Positions 42,521-52,168 are shown, counted from the first letter of the stretch. The stretch is 64,000 bases of DNA from Rhizobium sp. P40RR-XXII (GCF_012641405.1 NZ_JABAII010000022.1:47063-111062); one strand, 5' to 3'. The notes: a model not told the origin generated them from the sequence alone. Numbers and translations are program-made.

Positions 42521-43405
42521 ATGGATCCGACGACAGCGCTCCAACTCTGCCGCTTTCTTCATGATGCGTCGCTGATGCTTCTGTGGGGCGCCTGCGCCTA
42601 TCTCTGCCTGCTCGTGCCGAAAACGCTCGCCGATACCGTCTGGCGCGTGTCCACAAGGCCACTTTTCGCGATTACCACGATTGCAGCCGTGACGGTACTC
42701 GCGGCATTGCCCGCAACGACGGCGACTATCGGCAATGGATGGAACGATGCACTCGATGCCGACACCATCCAAGACGTGCTCTTCCGGACCACGGTCGGCC
42801 TGGCTTGGCAGGCACAGGCGGCTGCGGCCGTGGTCATGGTCGGCGCCTTCCTGTTACCGGAAGGCTGGCAGCGGCGCGGGCTGGCGTTGGGTTCGGGCCT
42901 GGGGCTTGCCTTCCTTTCCTTAACCGGGCACGCCTCGATGCTGGAAGGCTGGCTAAGGCAGATGCATCGTGGCAACGATGTGCTGCATGTGCTGACCGCC
43001 GGCGGCTGGCTGGGAGCGCTCGTGCCGCTGAGACCCATTCTGCGCCTTCTCGACTGCAAGGATTGCCGAGCGGAAGCGCTGGTGGCGCTGCGACGCTTCT
43101 CCAATGCGGGGCATGTGGCCGTCGCGCTCGTCATCGCCTCCGGCATCGTCAACACGATGCTGATCCTGAAACGGCTGCCGACGGACTGGTCGTCGCCCTA
43201 CCAGAAACTGCTTGGCATTAAGATCACGCTGGTCGCCGCCATGGTGCTTCTGGCGATCGTCAATCGCTATGTCTTCGTTCCATGGATCGGCCGCAACCAT
43301 AACCGCGCGCTGCAGGCGCTCCGGCTTGGAAGCATCACCGAGATCGTCATCGGCATGGCAGTAATCGGGCTCGTCGCCATCTTCGGCATATTGGAGCCGG
43401 TGTAG
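42521..43405 (+). CDS. copD: CopD-family copper resistance membrane protein
   Basis: A 294-residue inner-membrane protein with about eight hydrophobic segments. Family landmarks are the first helix CRFLHDASLMLLWGACAYL, HASMLEGWLRQMHRGNDVLHV with its conserved His residues, and NRYVFVPWI near the C-terminus. CopD proteins take up copper with CopC, but copC is not here, so it may act alone. Confidence 0.85.
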   Translation: MDPTTALQLCRFLHDASLMLLWGACAYLCLLVPKTLADTVWRVSTRPLFAITTIAAVTVLAALPATTATIGNGWNDALDADTIQDVLFRTTVGLAWQAQAAAAVVMVGAFLLPEGWQRRGLALGSGLGLAFLSLTGHASMLEGWLRQMHRGNDVLHVLTAGGWLGALVPLRPILRLLDCKDCRAEALVALRRFSNAGHVAVALVIASGIVNTMLILKRLPTDWSSPYQKLLGIKITLVAAMVLLAIVNRYVFVPWIGRNHNRALQALRLGSITEIVIGMAVIGLVAIFGILEPV

Positions 43406-43406
43406 G

Positions 43407-44198
43407 TCAGGACGCAGATCCTCGCGGAGAGCCGCCGAGCGATTTCACCACCGCGCGAACAGCTTCGGCATCGCTGGTCGCCGGCCTATATTCCAGGCCC
43501 ACCCTGCCACGATAACCCTGGGCGAATACCCAATCCAGCCGCTCCGCCAGATCGATATGGCCGGTACCAGGATCGCCTCGGCCGGGATGATCGGCCACAT
43601 GGAGATGCACGATCCGGTTGATGCGATCGCCGACGACCTCACGCGTATCCTCGCCCATGACGGCCGAGTGATAGAGATCGTAGACGATGCCGATTTCGGC
43701 GCGGCCGACCTCGTCGACGATATCCAGGCCTTCCTCCGTCGAAGACAGATAATAGCCGACATGATCGATCTTCGTGTTCAACGGCTCGAGGCCGACGCGA
43801 ACGCCGGATCCTTCAAGAACATCGGCGCCGGCGCTGAGAGCTGCGACGAGAGCCGACCGCTGCTCGGCGCGCGAAAATCCCGGCAGATCATCGCCGGCCT
43901 GCGCGATCAGAACCGGCGCGCCGAGGCGCTGCGCCACGGCAACGGACTCGCGCAAACCCTTCAGCCAAGCCTCTTTGTTTGCGGGACTCGTCAATGCGAT
44001 CATCGGCTCCGCCACCAGGCCGGACACCGCAATGCCGGTCTCGGCAACGGCGGCGGCAATCGCATCGAGATCCTTGTTCGTCCAGCGCCAGAACTCGACG
44101 GCATCGAGCCCCGCCTGATGCGCCAACCGGATGCGATCCGCAAAGACATCGCCATCACGCGCAAACAACCACTCGATACAAGCCGAAAACCGCCGCAT
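43407..44198 (-). CDS. Hydroxypyruvate isomerase-like sugar isomerase
   Basis: A 263-residue xylose-isomerase-like TIM-barrel protein (AP endonuclease 2 superfamily): metal-site motifs VGLEPLN, IVYDLYHSAVMGED and IVHLHVADHPGRGDPGTG, and VGLEYRPA at the end, the pattern of hydroxypyruvate isomerase and related sugar isomerases. The start at 44198 follows GAGGAGATTTCA exactly. Downstream of and in the same direction as the AraC regulator gene; the ABC transporter operon is divergent, so it likely acts on the same sugar. Confidence 0.85.
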   Translation of the reverse strand: MRRFSACIEWLFARDGDVFADRIRLAHQAGLDAVEFWRWTNKDLDAIAAAVAETGIAVSGLVAEPMIALTSPANKEAWLKGLRESVAVAQRLGAPVLIAQAGDDLPGFSRAEQRSALVAALSAGADVLEGSGVRVGLEPLNTKIDHVGYYLSSTEEGLDIVDEVGRAEIGIVYDLYHSAVMGEDTREVVGDRINRIVHLHVADHPGRGDPGTGHIDLAERLDWVFAQGYRGRVGLEYRPATSDAEAVRAVVKSLGGSPRGSAS

Positions 44199-44274
44199 TG
44201 AAATCTCCTCCCGCATTCCCGCCGACAATATTCCCGCCAGCAATGCGCGGGATCGGCGGTGACCGCAAGAGGCG

Positions 44275-45216
44275 TCAGCGCTGAATCTGCGGAGGGCGCC
44301 GCGCGGACGAATCGATGGCTTCCACGTTGATCGCGGAGAGTACGCGCATGTCGCGGCGGAAATCGGAAGGCGTCATGCCGGCAATGTGGCGAAAGGATTT
44401 GTTGAACGCGCTGATCGAGCCGAAGCCGCTGTCCATGGCGACCTGCAGCACATTGGCGCCGTCGCGCATTAGCATCGCCTGAGCGCGCGAAAGGCGCAGC
44501 AGGTTCACATACTTGGCGAGCGTCATGCCGGTGGATTTCTTGAAGAGGTTCATGGCGTATTTCGGATGGAGATGCGCCGCCTTGGCGATATCGACCGTAT
44601 CGATGTCATCCAGAAAATTATCGGCGATGAAATCGCACATTCTCGCCAGGCTGCGTGAGGACTGCGGATGGGCCTGGTCGTTCGCCAGGTTTCCCGGCTT
44701 CTCCGGCACCATGCGATAAGGTTCGAAAGCAATTCGCTCCAGACGCAGGAGAAGTTCGGCAACGGCATGTTCGGCCTTGGCGCCGTCATTCGACATGACG
44801 TAACGGTGCCATCGGGCAAAATTTTCGTCGTCAGCGGCATCGGTCGCCGAGCTTATCAAGGCCTGCCCGCGAATGAGGCGACCGGAAATATCGAGCGGCA
44901 GCCGCAGGCGGAAGAAATGCACGAGCGGCAGATGCGCGCCCGCATAGATCGAATCCTCGGACAATTCATCCAGCTGATGCGGCTGCCCTCCCCAGAACAG
45001 ACAGATCTCGCCGGCCTTCAGGGTAAGGTCGTGATTGCCTATGCGGTAGTGCACGCTGCCGCGCACGATATAGTTCACCTCTACCTGCGCGTGCCAATGC
45101 GGCTTCGCCATCGGCAATGGATGATTGTGAAACATCTGCAGGATCGTCGGCAGCCCTTCGACGCTGCTCGCACCCGGCTGATAAACCGCCCGTTGACCCA
45201 CCTTACTTTTCGCCAA
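44275..45216 (-). CDS. AraC-family transcriptional regulator
   Basis: A 313-residue regulator with an N-terminal cupin sensor (HWHAQVEVNYIVRGSVHYRIG) and two C-terminal AraC helix-turn-helix motifs (VDIAKAAHLHPKYAMNLFKKS and LQVAMDSGFGSISAFNKSFRH). The start is a TTG at 45216 preceded by AAAGGGAAC. Divergent from the ABC transporter operon starting at 45309; about 90 bases between hold both promoters. Confidence 0.9.
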   Translation of the reverse strand: MAKSKVGQRAVYQPGASSVEGLPTILQMFHNHPLPMAKPHWHAQVEVNYIVRGSVHYRIGNHDLTLKAGEICLFWGGQPHQLDELSEDSIYAGAHLPLVHFFRLRLPLDISGRLIRGQALISSATDAADDENFARWHRYVMSNDGAKAEHAVAELLLRLERIAFEPYRMVPEKPGNLANDQAHPQSSRSLARMCDFIADNFLDDIDTVDIAKAAHLHPKYAMNLFKKSTGMTLAKYVNLLRLSRAQAMLMRDGANVLQVAMDSGFGSISAFNKSFRHIAGMTPSDFRRDMRVLSAINVEAIDSSARRPPQIQR

Positions 45217-45308
45217 GTCGATGTTCCCTTTTTAGGAGACAGAAGCGTACCGGCAGCTAGTTTAAGCGCGTTCGCTTGCGGACGGCAATTGAAAAGGGAG
45301 GATTTTCA

Positions 45309-46583
45309 ATGCGTTTAAAACTAGCTGGAGCGACGGCCATCGCGGCCCTACTCGCTTCCGGTTCTGCCTTTGCGGAACAAACCACCATTACCGTCTGGAG
45401 CTGGAACATCGCCGCATCGGCGCTGAAATCCACGGTCGAGGGGTTCAATAAAAAATATCCGGACATCAAGGTCGAAGTTCAGGACATCGGGAACCCGCAG
45501 GTCTTCGACAAGATGCTGGCCGCATGTGCTGCCGGCGGCGACGGCCTGCCCGACGTCATGTCGATCGAAAACCACAAGGCCTCGATCTTCTGGAATCGCT
45601 TTCCGGACTGCCTGACCGATCTCACGAAGCTCGGCTACAACGATGAACTGAAGAAGCAATTCCCGGAATTCAAGCGTGCCGAACTTGAGGTCGGCGATGC
45701 CGCCTATGCCATGCCTTGGGATTCCGGCCCAGTCACCATGTTCTATCGCCGCGATTTTTATGAAAAGGCGGGGATCGATCCGGCAACGATCAAGACCTGG
45801 GACGATTTCATTGCCGCCGGCAAGAAGATCTCCGCCGCCAATCCGGGCGTAATCATGACGCAGGCCGATCTCAACGGCGATACCGAATGGTTCCGCATGC
45901 TCGCCAATGAACAGGGCTGCGGCTATTTTTCGTATGACAGCCAGAGCATCACCGTCAACCAGCCCGCCTGCGTAAAAGCCCTGGACAAGGTCAAGGAGAT
46001 CAAGGACGCGGGCTTGATGAGCGCCGCGAACTGGAACGAGAAAATTCAGGCGAACACTGCCGGCAAAGTGGCGTCTCAGCTCTATGGCGGCTGGTATGAA
46101 GGCACCGTCCGCTCTACCTCGCCGGATCTCGCCGGCAAATGGGGCGTCTACCCGATGCCGAGCATGACGGCGGACGGCCAGCATGCGGCCAATCTCGGCG
46201 GCTCGTCGCTCGCAATCGCCAGCGGCTCCAAGAACAAGGAAGCCGCCTGGAAATTCCTAGAATACACGCTTGGCACCAATGAGGGCCAGGTGACCATGCT
46301 GAAGTCCTTCGGGCTCGTGCCGTCACTGCTGACGGCAGTTCAAGATCCCTTCGTCAACCAGCCCCAGCCCTATTGGGGTGGGCAAAAGGTCTGGGCCGAT
46401 ATCCTCGCCACCCTGCCGAAGATCCGCCCGAGCCCCGGCACCCAGTATTTCAGCGATGCGGATGAGGTCATAAAGGCCGTCCAGACGAAATACCTCGCCG
46501 GCGGCTATCCAAACGGCAAAGCCGCGCTCGACGACGCGGCCCAGCAGATCGCTTCGGCGACAGGTCTGCCGCTCGCGAAATGA
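45309..46583 (+). CDS. ABC transporter substrate-binding protein (sugar)
   Basis: A 424-residue periplasmic binding protein of the extracellular solute-binding family 1. It has a signal peptide (RLKLAGATAIAALLASGSAF, cleaved about residue 23), then TTITVWSWNIAASALKSTVE and the usual YAMPWDSGPVTMFYRRDFYEKAG hinge region. First gene of an operon of binding protein, two permeases, ATPase and oxidoreductase; AraC is divergent upstream. Confidence 0.92.
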   Translation: MRLKLAGATAIAALLASGSAFAEQTTITVWSWNIAASALKSTVEGFNKKYPDIKVEVQDIGNPQVFDKMLAACAAGGDGLPDVMSIENHKASIFWNRFPDCLTDLTKLGYNDELKKQFPEFKRAELEVGDAAYAMPWDSGPVTMFYRRDFYEKAGIDPATIKTWDDFIAAGKKISAANPGVIMTQADLNGDTEWFRMLANEQGCGYFSYDSQSITVNQPACVKALDKVKEIKDAGLMSAANWNEKIQANTAGKVASQLYGGWYEGTVRSTSPDLAGKWGVYPMPSMTADGQHAANLGGSSLAIASGSKNKEAAWKFLEYTLGTNEGQVTMLKSFGLVPSLLTAVQDPFVNQPQPYWGGQKVWADILATLPKIRPSPGTQYFSDADEVIKAVQTKYLAGGYPNGKAALDDAAQQIASATGLPLAK

Positions 46584-46591
46584 GTGACACT

Positions 46592-46651
46592 GCCGGGCGC
46601 GCATCCCAAGCCGCGCCCGGCATCCCCGCCGCCCTCAGGGCGGCGGGGATG
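46592..46651 (+). promoter_or_regulatory. Two tandem intercistronic hairpins
   Basis: Directly after the binding-protein gene: first stem GCCGGGCGCG (46592-46601) with CGCGCCCGGC (46612-46621), second stem 15 bases long (46621-46635 with 46637-46651, near-perfect). No U-tract. They should shield the 5' message from decay, giving more binding protein than permease. Confidence 0.75.
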
Positions 46652-46695
46652 CGACGTCACGTGTCATTCCACTGCGCATAAAGGAGAAGGCTTTC

Positions 46696-47556
46696 ATGCG
46701 GTTGCGAAACCGGAGCGCCTATGCGTTCCTTGCACCCTATCTTCTGGTGTTCGCCGCTTTCTGGGTCTGGCCGATCATCGATTCGTTCCTGATCTCGTTC
46801 CAGAACACCCGGGTTAATCCGTGGACGTTCAATCTGTCGCTCAATTGGGGGCGGCTGTTCGGCGACCCGGCCTTCTACAACGCGCTTCAAAACACGCTGA
46901 TCATCCTGATCGTCCAGGTACCCGTCATGATCACGCTCGCCACGGTCATGGCGGTGCTGCTGAATTCACCGCTGTTGAAGGCACGCAGCATTTTTCGCTT
47001 CGCCTTCTTCGCGCCCGTCGTCGTTGGAGAGGTGGCTTATGCCGCAGTCTTCCGCCTGATGTTCAACGTCGATTTCGGTATCATCAACAAGCTCATCGGC
47101 ACGGTCGGCTTCGCGCCGGTGTCGTGGTTCGCCGAATCGCATGCAGCAATGGTGCTCATCATCATCGCCGTCACCTGGCGCTGGGCGGGTTACAACGCCA
47201 TCATCATCCTTTCCGGGCTGCAATCGATCCCCGAGGATGTTTACGAGGCTGCGACCCTCGACCGCGTCAACCGCTTCCAGCAGTTCATCCACATCACCCT
47301 GCCGCTGTTGAAGCCGATCATTCTATTCTGCGTCGTCCTGTCCGTCATCGGCACCATGCAACTCTTCACCGAACCATATCTGATCACCAACAGGGGTGGC
47401 CCCGGCGGCGGGACCGAGACGCTCGGCCTGTTGCTCTATCGCCAGGCATTCCAGTCGACCAACTTCGGCTATGCCTCCGCGATCGCCTACACGATGGCGG
47501 CGCTCGCCGTGGCCATTTCTCTTCTCAATCTCTGGGTGGGGCGCGAACCGAAATGA
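46696..47556 (+). CDS. ABC transporter permease (sugar)
   Basis: A 286-residue MalF/UgpA-type permease with six or so membrane helices. The EAA-type loop is IPEDVYEAATLDRVNRFQQF, near residue 175-195. It begins MRLRNRSAYAFLAPYLL, with AAAGGAG upstream. It overlaps the next permease gene by 4 bases. Confidence 0.9.
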   Translation: MRLRNRSAYAFLAPYLLVFAAFWVWPIIDSFLISFQNTRVNPWTFNLSLNWGRLFGDPAFYNALQNTLIILIVQVPVMITLATVMAVLLNSPLLKARSIFRFAFFAPVVVGEVAYAAVFRLMFNVDFGIINKLIGTVGFAPVSWFAESHAAMVLIIIAVTWRWAGYNAIIILSGLQSIPEDVYEAATLDRVNRFQQFIHITLPLLKPIILFCVVLSVIGTMQLFTEPYLITNRGGPGGGTETLGLLLYRQAFQSTNFGYASAIAYTMAALAVAISLLNLWVGREPK

Positions 47557-48389
47557 AATCGAAGTCCAAATCCACTCTGGTCCGCTCGCTCGCCTTGCAT
47601 GGCCTGCTGGCGCCGCTCGCCATCATCTGGCTGTTTCCGCTCTGGATGATGTTCGTCTTCTCGACCATGCCCGACTACGGCATCTTCAGCCCCGGAATCA
47701 TCCTGACACCGTCGACGGGTTTCATGGACAACGTCCGCAACCTGCAGGCAGACACCAACTTCATCGGCGCCATGACGATCTCCATCGTCGTTGCCGTCGT
47801 CTATACCTGCCTGTCGGTGCTGCTGACCTCGATGGCCGGATGGGCCCTGGCGCGTTACCAGTTCGCCGGCCGTTCGGGCGTCATCGGCATCATCCTCGGC
47901 ACGATCACGCTGCCCTACTCCGTCGTCGTCATCCCGCAGTTCATCATGGTGGCGCGCGATTTCGGGCTGGCCAATTCATGGGTCGCCCTGATCGTACCGC
48001 CGCTCTTCAATTCGCTCGGCGTGCTGTTCATGCGCCAGGCCTTCTCGATGATGCCGGGCGAGCTCTTTGACGCCGCCCGCGTCGAGGGCGTCAAGGAATG
48101 GCAGATCTTCCTGCGCATCGCCCTGCCGCTCGCAAGGCCAACCATGGCGGCGCTCGCGATCATCCTGTTCCTGGCCTCCTGGAACAACTATCTCTGGCCG
48201 CTGCTCATCAACTCCCGCCCGGGAATGATGACCGCGCCCGTGGCGCTCGGAACCCTGATCGGCCTCACCAGGGTCTCCTGGGGCGGCATCATGGCCGGTG
48301 CGGTCATGCTGACGGCGCCGATCCTCATCGTCTTCGTTCTCCTGCAGCGCCACTTCATCGCCGGCATCGCCGCCGGCGCAATCAAATAA
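47553..48389 (+). CDS. ABC transporter permease (sugar)
   Basis: A 278-residue MalG/UgpE-type permease; its start is fixed by the ATGA overlap at 47553 and a longer frame upstream is an artefact of the first permease gene. Six membrane segments and the EAA loop MPGELFDAARVEGVKEWQIF. Pairs with the first permease in the transporter core. Confidence 0.9.
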   Translation: MKSKSKSTLVRSLALHGLLAPLAIIWLFPLWMMFVFSTMPDYGIFSPGIILTPSTGFMDNVRNLQADTNFIGAMTISIVVAVVYTCLSVLLTSMAGWALARYQFAGRSGVIGIILGTITLPYSVVVIPQFIMVARDFGLANSWVALIVPPLFNSLGVLFMRQAFSMMPGELFDAARVEGVKEWQIFLRIALPLARPTMAALAIILFLASWNNYLWPLLINSRPGMMTAPVALGTLIGLTRVSWGGIMAGAVMLTAPILIVFVLLQRHFIAGIAAGAIK

Positions 48390-48404
48390 TTCCGGGAGAT
48401 CCGT

Positions 48405-49493
48405 ATGGCTGAACTGTCCCTTACCAATATCGTCAAACGCTACGGTTCGCTGGAAATCATCCACGGCGCTAATCTCGACGTGAAGGACGGCGAATTCGTC
48501 GTCTTCGTCGGGCCGTCCGGATGCGGCAAGTCCACGCTCCTGCGCATGATCGCCGGCCTGGAAGACATCACCGGTGGTGAACTCAAGATCGGCGGCCGCG
48601 TGGTCAACGACGTGGAACCGGCCGATCGCGGTATCGCCATGGTCTTCCAGTCCTATGCTCTCTACCCGCATCTGACGGTCGAGCAGAACCTCAATTTCGG
48701 CCTGCGCATGAACGGCAATCCGAAGGCCGATACCGACCGCCGCGTTAAGCAGGCGGCCGAGATTCTTCAGATCACCGAGCTGATGCAGCGCCGGCCGAAG
48801 CAGCTCTCCGGCGGCCAGCGCCAGCGCGTTGCCATCGGCCGCGCCATCGTACGCGAACCACAGATCTTCCTGTTCGACGAGCCGCTGTCCAATCTCGACG
48901 CCGAGCTGCGCGTGCAGATGCGCGTCGAAATCTCGCGCCTTCATAAGAAGCTCGGCACGACGATGATCTACGTCACGCACGACCAGACCGAGGCCATGAC
49001 GCTGGCCGACAAGATCGTCGTGCTGCGCGGCGGCAATATCGAACAGGTGGGAGCGCCGCTCGATCTCTATGACGATCCGGCCAACCAGTTCGTCGCCGGC
49101 TTTGTCGGCTCACCGAAGATGAATTTCCTCCAGGCCGAAGTCGCGGACAATCAGCAGGGCCGCATCGCCATCATGCTTAAGGGCCAGCGCAATGTCCGCC
49201 TGACGTTGCCGGTTACCTCGGCCAAGCTGGCGGTAGGCCAGCCGGTGACGCTCGGCGTTCGCCCGGAACATTTCCTCGAAGCCGGGCGCGGCGAGGTCGA
49301 CATGACCGTCGCCGTCGATGTCGCGGAGCATCTCGGCAACACCAGCTACATCTACGCCAATATCGAAGGCGGCGAGCAGATCGTCATCGAACGCGAGGAA
49401 TCCCGTAACACGGGCAACCGCGACCAGCTCACCGTGGCGCTTGCGGCAGCCAAGACATTCCTGTTCGACAGCGCCGGCAACCGATTGCGATAG
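48405..49493 (+). CDS. ABC transporter ATP-binding protein (UgpC/MsmK type)
   Basis: A 362-residue ATPase with Walker A GPSGCGKST, signature LSGGQRQRVAIGRA, Walker B LFDEPLSNLD, switch His in VTHDQTEAMT and a C-terminal regulatory TOBE domain. Energises the carbohydrate transporter encoded just upstream. Start ATG at 48405 after GGGAGATCC. Confidence 0.93.
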   Translation: MAELSLTNIVKRYGSLEIIHGANLDVKDGEFVVFVGPSGCGKSTLLRMIAGLEDITGGELKIGGRVVNDVEPADRGIAMVFQSYALYPHLTVEQNLNFGLRMNGNPKADTDRRVKQAAEILQITELMQRRPKQLSGGQRQRVAIGRAIVREPQIFLFDEPLSNLDAELRVQMRVEISRLHKKLGTTMIYVTHDQTEAMTLADKIVVLRGGNIEQVGAPLDLYDDPANQFVAGFVGSPKMNFLQAEVADNQQGRIAIMLKGQRNVRLTLPVTSAKLAVGQPVTLGVRPEHFLEAGRGEVDMTVAVDVAEHLGNTSYIYANIEGGEQIVIEREESRNTGNRDQLTVALAAAKTFLFDSAGNRLR

Positions 49494-49544
49494 GCGCTGC
49501 CCATCCTCCCAAGACAGCATGCAGATTTAGGAAAGGATCGTTCC

Positions 49545-51548
49545 ATGACCACTGAGACCTCAATCCGCTGGGGCATTATCGGCCCCGGCAGGATCGCACA
49601 GACTTTTGCCGATGGTATCGCTCATTCCCGCAGCGGCAAGCTGGTGGCGATCGCCAGCCGCAATCCGGACAAGCCGGGCCTCAGTGACGGTTTCCCAGGT
49701 GCGCGCATCGTCAATGGCTATGAAGCCCTGCTCGCCGACGAGGAGATCGACGCCGTCTACATCGCCACACCGCATACCGGCCATGCCGAATGGGCGATCA
49801 AGGCGATCCGCGCCGGCAAACATGTGCTGGTCGAAAAGCCGATCGCACTCTCGGCTTTCGATGCAGAAGCCATCTATTACGAAGCCAGGAAGGCCGGCGT
49901 CTTCGCCGGCGAAGCCTTCATGTATCGCGTCCACCCGCAGACGGCGAAGCTGATAGAACTCATCAAGAGCGGCGCGATCGGCGATCTGCGCATCATCCGC
50001 ACCTCCTTCGGCTTCAACATGGGCACGGTGAAGCCGGAACACCGGCTGTTTGCCAATGAAACGGCCGGCGGCGGCATCCTCGATGTCGGCGGCTATCCGG
50101 TATCGATGGCGCGCCTGATCGCCGGCGCCGTCGACGGCAAGCCGTTCCTCGATCCCGACAAGGTCTCGGGCGTCGGCCATCTCGGCCAGACCGGCGTCGA
50201 TGAATGGGCTTCCGCCGTGCTGAAGTTCCCGAACGACATCATCGCCGAAGTGTCCTGCTCGATCATGGCGAACCAGGACAACACGCTGCGCATCATCGGC
50301 TCGGAAGGCCGGATCGAGGTTGCCGACTTCTGGTTCGCATCCGGCCACAAGGGCGGCGTCGGCAAGATCGAACTGATCAAGGGCGACGAGACGCAGACGA
50401 TCGAGGTCAAGGAAGAGCGCTGGCTCTATTCCTTCGAAGTCGATGCGGCCGGCGATGCCATCCGTGCCGGCAAAAAGGAATTCGCCTATCCCGGCATCAA
50501 CTGGGCGGATTCGATAGGCAATCTTAGGGTTCTCGACCAGTGGCGCGCCTCGATCGGCCTCGAATACGAGGTGGAGAAGGCAACACGCCGGACGAAGAAC
50601 ATTGCCGGCGCGACCGTCACCAAGGGCAACAGCATCCCGAAGCGCAGCATTCCGGGCATCTCCAAGCCGGCATCGCTCGTCACGCTCGGCTTCGAGTTCT
50701 TCCCGAATTTCGCCGCCGCCTCGCTGACGCTCGACGCCTTCTACGAAGCCGGCGGCAACGCCTTCGACACAGCCTATGTCTATGGCGGCGGCAAGACGGA
50801 AAGCATCTTCGGCGACTGGCACACCAGCCGCAACGTGCCGCGCGAGGAGATCGTGCTTATCGGCAAGGGCGCGCATTCGCCACTTTGCTACCCGGACATG
50901 ATCCGCAAGCAGCTCGACCAGTCCCTTAACCGCCTGAAGACCGACTATGTCGACATCTACTTCATGCATCGCGACAACACCGACATTCCGGTCGGCGAAT
51001 TCGTCGATGCCATGGATGCCGAAGTAAGGGCTGGCCGCATCCGCGGCATCTTCGGCGGTTCGAACTGGACGCGTGCCCGTTTTGATGAGGCGATCGCCTA
51101 TGCTGAGAAGAACGGCAAGGCGGCACCGGCGGCACTTTCCAACAACTTCTCGTTGGCGGAGATGCTCGATCCGATCTGGGCCGGATGCGTCGCCGCATCC
51201 GACGACGAGTGGAAGGCGTGGCTCAATGCCAAGCAGATCCCGAACTTCGCCTGGTCGAGCCAGGGCCGCGGCTTCTTCACCGATCGCGCCGGCCGCGACA
51301 AGCGTGATGAGGAGGAATTGGTGCGCGTCTGGTATTCCGACCGCAATTTCGGCCGCCGCGACAGGGCGATCGAACTGGCGCAGAAGCTCGGCCGCCATCC
51401 GATCCACATCGCGCTCGCCTATGTCGTCGCGCAGCCCTTCCCGGTCATCCCGCTGATCGGCCCGCGCACGATCGCCGAACTGGAAGACAGCCTTTCGGCG
51501 GTCGACATCAAGCTGACGCCGGAACAGGTGAAGTGGCTCGAAGGCTGA
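49545..51548 (+). CDS. Fusion of Gfo/Idh/MocA dehydrogenase and aldo/keto reductase
   Basis: A 667-residue two-enzyme protein. Residues 1-345 are a Gfo/Idh/MocA oxidoreductase: GIIGPGRIA dinucleotide loop, EKP motif at 97-99 and GGGILDVGGYPV. After a linker (about 345-375) residues 376-667 are an aldo/keto reductase with the tetrad Asp408, Tyr413, Lys441 and His475 all present (FDTAYVYG, LIGKGAH, YFMHRDN). Each half is full length. It closes the ABC sugar operon and should process the imported sugar, one half oxidising and the other reducing. Confidence 0.88.
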   Translation: MTTETSIRWGIIGPGRIAQTFADGIAHSRSGKLVAIASRNPDKPGLSDGFPGARIVNGYEALLADEEIDAVYIATPHTGHAEWAIKAIRAGKHVLVEKPIALSAFDAEAIYYEARKAGVFAGEAFMYRVHPQTAKLIELIKSGAIGDLRIIRTSFGFNMGTVKPEHRLFANETAGGGILDVGGYPVSMARLIAGAVDGKPFLDPDKVSGVGHLGQTGVDEWASAVLKFPNDIIAEVSCSIMANQDNTLRIIGSEGRIEVADFWFASGHKGGVGKIELIKGDETQTIEVKEERWLYSFEVDAAGDAIRAGKKEFAYPGINWADSIGNLRVLDQWRASIGLEYEVEKATRRTKNIAGATVTKGNSIPKRSIPGISKPASLVTLGFEFFPNFAAASLTLDAFYEAGGNAFDTAYVYGGGKTESIFGDWHTSRNVPREEIVLIGKGAHSPLCYPDMIRKQLDQSLNRLKTDYVDIYFMHRDNTDIPVGEFVDAMDAEVRAGRIRGIFGGSNWTRARFDEAIAYAEKNGKAAPAALSNNFSLAEMLDPIWAGCVAASDDEWKAWLNAKQIPNFAWSSQGRGFFTDRAGRDKRDEEELVRVWYSDRNFGRRDRAIELAQKLGRHPIHIALAYVVAQPFPVIPLIGPRTIAELEDSLSAVDIKLTPEQVKWLEG

Positions 51549-51571
51549 GATAGCTAGTCGATTCAAAGTGA

Positions 51572-51604
51572 AAGGCCCATCCGGGAAACCGAAGGGGCCT
51601 TTTG
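51572..51604 (+). terminator. Terminator of the first sugar operon
   Basis: Stem AAAGGCCC (51572-51579) with GGGCCTTT (51596-51603) followed by a further T, 24 bases after the fusion gene. It lies between convergent genes, so may act for both. Confidence 0.75.
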
Positions 51605-51634
51605 CATGGTATACCGTCTGTCATCGCCGAGAGA

Positions 51635-52168
51635 TCAGGCGGCGAAGTCGAATGTCTTCGTATCAGCCCCTTCGAGCCGCAGGAGATAGGCCTTGCGCTC
51701 GAGACCACCGGCAAATCCTCTGAGATCGCCTGCTGATCCTACCACGCGGTGGCAGGGCGCGATGATCGAGATCGGGTTGCGGCCGTTGGCGGCGCCGACA
51801 GCACGGATCGCCTTTGCCGAACCGATCTCGGTGGCGATCTGGCTATAGCTTCGCGTCTCGCCGAAGGGGATGGCAAGCAGAGCCTGCCAGACCTTCTGCT
51901 GGAACTCCGTTCCGGCAAAGTCGAGCGGCAGATCGAAAGACTGCCGTTCGCCGGCGAAATATTCGCGGAGCTGCCGTTCGGTTTCGAGCAGCACGGGATG
52001 GCTGTCATCCTCAGCCACGATCAGCAGTGGCACGCGGCCCGGCCGATCATTGTCCCAGAGGATCGCGGCAAGCCCATTATCGCTGCCAACGAGCTTCAAT
52101 GCGCCAACAGGCGAATTCACGATCCGATAGACGTAGTGGTTTTCTGCATTTTTCGGAGCTTTGGTCAT
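51635..52168 (-). CDS. Methylated-DNA--protein-cysteine methyltransferase
   Basis: A 177-residue O6-alkylguanine-DNA alkyltransferase (MGMT/Ogt): acceptor Cys139 in IIAPCHRVVGS, preceded by NGRNP and by the helix-turn-helix arginine finger region AIRAVGAANGR. It removes alkyl groups from O6-guanine by suicide transfer. The start at 52168 is chosen because AAGGATATCGGC precedes it; longer starts to 52198 or 52270 are possible. Confidence 0.92.
   Translation of the reverse strand: MTKAPKNAENHYVYRIVNSPVGALKLVGSDNGLAAILWDNDRPGRVPLLIVAEDDSHPVLLETERQLREYFAGERQSFDLPLDFAGTEFQQKVWQALLAIPFGETRSYSQIATEIGSAKAIRAVGAANGRNPISIIAPCHRVVGSAGDLRGFAGGLERKAYLLRLEGADTKTFDFAA

Noticed and set aside
49560..51566. 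A 668-codon open frame antisense to the dehydrogenase/reductase fusion.
   Set aside because: Same bias; both plus-strand domains are complete and recognisable.
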